Source: DASROJ01 sp035646975 (GTDB lineage: Bacteria; Acidobacteriota; Polarisedimenticolia; JACPZX01; DASXTC01). From it: a stretch of 6,492 bases of DNA. Each line of letters starts with the position of its first letter. Position 1 is the first letter of the stretch. Location: the NCBI GenBank assembly GCA_035646975.1, contig DASROJ010000057.1, positions 1 to 6,492 of the forward strand, written 5' to 3'. The position numbers and the translations under genes were made by a program. Shown here one piece after another: positions 5,826 through 6,492 of this stretch. The notes under the pieces are model-generated. The model saw only the letters and a program-made list of their open reading frames with translations, did no database searches and was not told where the DNA came from.

Positions 5826-6492
5826 ATGATGTAGACCCTCGTGCCCACCGCGACCGACTTGAAGATCTGCTCGAGATCCTTGGACCCGACGCGCACGCAC
5901 CCATGCGTCACGTGCAGGCCGAGGGCACGCTCGAACAGCGTGCCATGGATCAGATAACCGTCGCCGAGATCCATCGCGTAGTCGCCCAGGACTCCTTCTT
6001 CGACCCGTTCGTCATATCCCTTGGGCAGGTTCTCGCCGGCCTCGACGAAGGCCCAGTCGGGCTTGGTCCAGACCGGCTCGTTGACCTTTCGGTGGATGGT
6101 GAACTCTCCTCGCGGCGTGTCGAACACCCATGAACGAGGCTTGTCCGGGTCGGACAACTTGACGCCCGAGCCGGTGGAAACCACCGCGTCGCGCAGAACC
6201 GCATCGTCCTTCATCATGTAGAGGTGGTTCGCGCCGGTGTCGATGACGAGATAAAGGCCGCGCGGCTGGAACGGCTTGATCTTCTGGCGCAGCTTCAGGT
6301 TCGCCGCGGAAAGCTTCTTGACGTCCTTGTCGAGCGCCGCGATTCCTGCCTCGATGCTCTTCGGATCGGCGGGCACGTCGAACTTTTCCGGCGCCGCCGC
6401 CCTGGTCCGGCGGCCGGTCGCCGACTGCAGCGCCAGCAACCCCGCGCAGACCAGCACCACCGCCATCAGCACCAGGATGAACGCCCGGGCGA
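5822..6492 (-). CDS. L,D-transpeptidase, YkuD domain (N-terminus beyond window)
   Basis: YkuD-family enzymes act outside the cytoplasmic membrane on peptidoglycan, forming 3-3 cross-links or attaching proteins through a catalytic cysteine. Numbered from the GTG at 6472, the visible protein has 216 residues, but the frame is open to the window edge. The upstream codons (RAFIL) extend the hydrophobic segment, so the true start probably lies off the right edge. Order: N-terminal membrane anchor or signal (to about residue 15), linker, short charged helical region (about 39-66), then the YkuD domain: LYLVIDTGANHLYMM (73-87), DTPRGEFTIHRKV (118-130), DYAMDLGDGYLIHG (164-177) and VTHGCVRVGSKD (188-199). 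His176, His190 and Cys192 are the expected active-site residues. The domain ends VGTRVYII at the C-terminus, typical of the family. The stop overlaps the next gene's start by 4 bases, so the two are translationally coupled. Confidence 0.95.
   Translation of the reverse strand, partial: ARAFILVLMAVVLVCAGLLALQSATGRRTRAAAPEKFDVPADPKSIEAGIAALDKDVKKLSAANLKLRQKIKPFQPRGLYLVIDTGANHLYMMKDDAVLRDAVVSTGSGVKLSDPDKPRSWVFDTPRGEFTIHRKVNEPVWTKPDWAFVEAGENLPKGYDERVEEGVLGDYAMDLGDGYLIHGTLFERALGLHVTHGCVRVGSKDLEQIFKSVAVGTRVYII

Noticed and set aside
2838..5834. 998-aa plus-strand open frame spanning cstA and the minus-strand block
   Set aside because: It crosses two well-supported genes on opposite strands and shows low-complexity Arg/Gly-rich translation; it is a product of GC-biased codon use.

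Overview
This 6.5-kb window is very GC-rich and gene-dense. It reads like a chromosome fragment from Acidobacteriota or a close relative. The main clue is the leftmost gene, which has the build of the 'VWFA-related Acidobacterial domain' proteins (exported, N-terminal beta domain, von Willebrand A-like fold). GC-biased codon use keeps many false frames open on both strands. No mobile element, CRISPR array, rRNA or tRNA is visible.

The layout is three two-gene blocks. (1) 1-1746, minus strand: an uncharacterised 171-aa protein followed by the VWFA-related exported protein. The second gene's Shine-Dalgarno sequence overlaps the first gene's stop codon, and the second gene runs off the left edge. 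(2) 1859-4926, plus strand: a PLP-dependent trans-sulfuration family enzyme (cystathionine/homocysteine gamma-synthase or lyase type) and, 5 bases later, cstA, a peptide/pyruvate-type transporter. Blocks 1 and 2 diverge from a 112-bp region holding short direct and inverted repeats. (3) 4974-6492, minus strand: an L,D-transpeptidase (YkuD domain, catalytic Cys) whose start lies off the right edge. It overlaps by 4 bases an exported protein of no obvious family. Blocks 2 and 3 converge on a 47-bp gap with two short hairpins.

The most interesting observation is in block 3. The second protein aligns along its length with the L,D-transpeptidase upstream of it: coiled-coil region, first beta strands, the strand before the active-site His, and the last strand. 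However, it lacks the HGC motif and contains no cysteine at all. It looks like a diverged, catalytically dead YkuD paralogue, co-translated with an intact one, and may be a non-enzymatic partner in peptidoglycan remodelling. Block 2 is also worth a look. A lyase-family enzyme, which in many members releases pyruvate or 2-oxobutyrate, is paired with a CstA transporter whose E. coli homologue is linked to pyruvate uptake; no ybdD-like small gene follows cstA.
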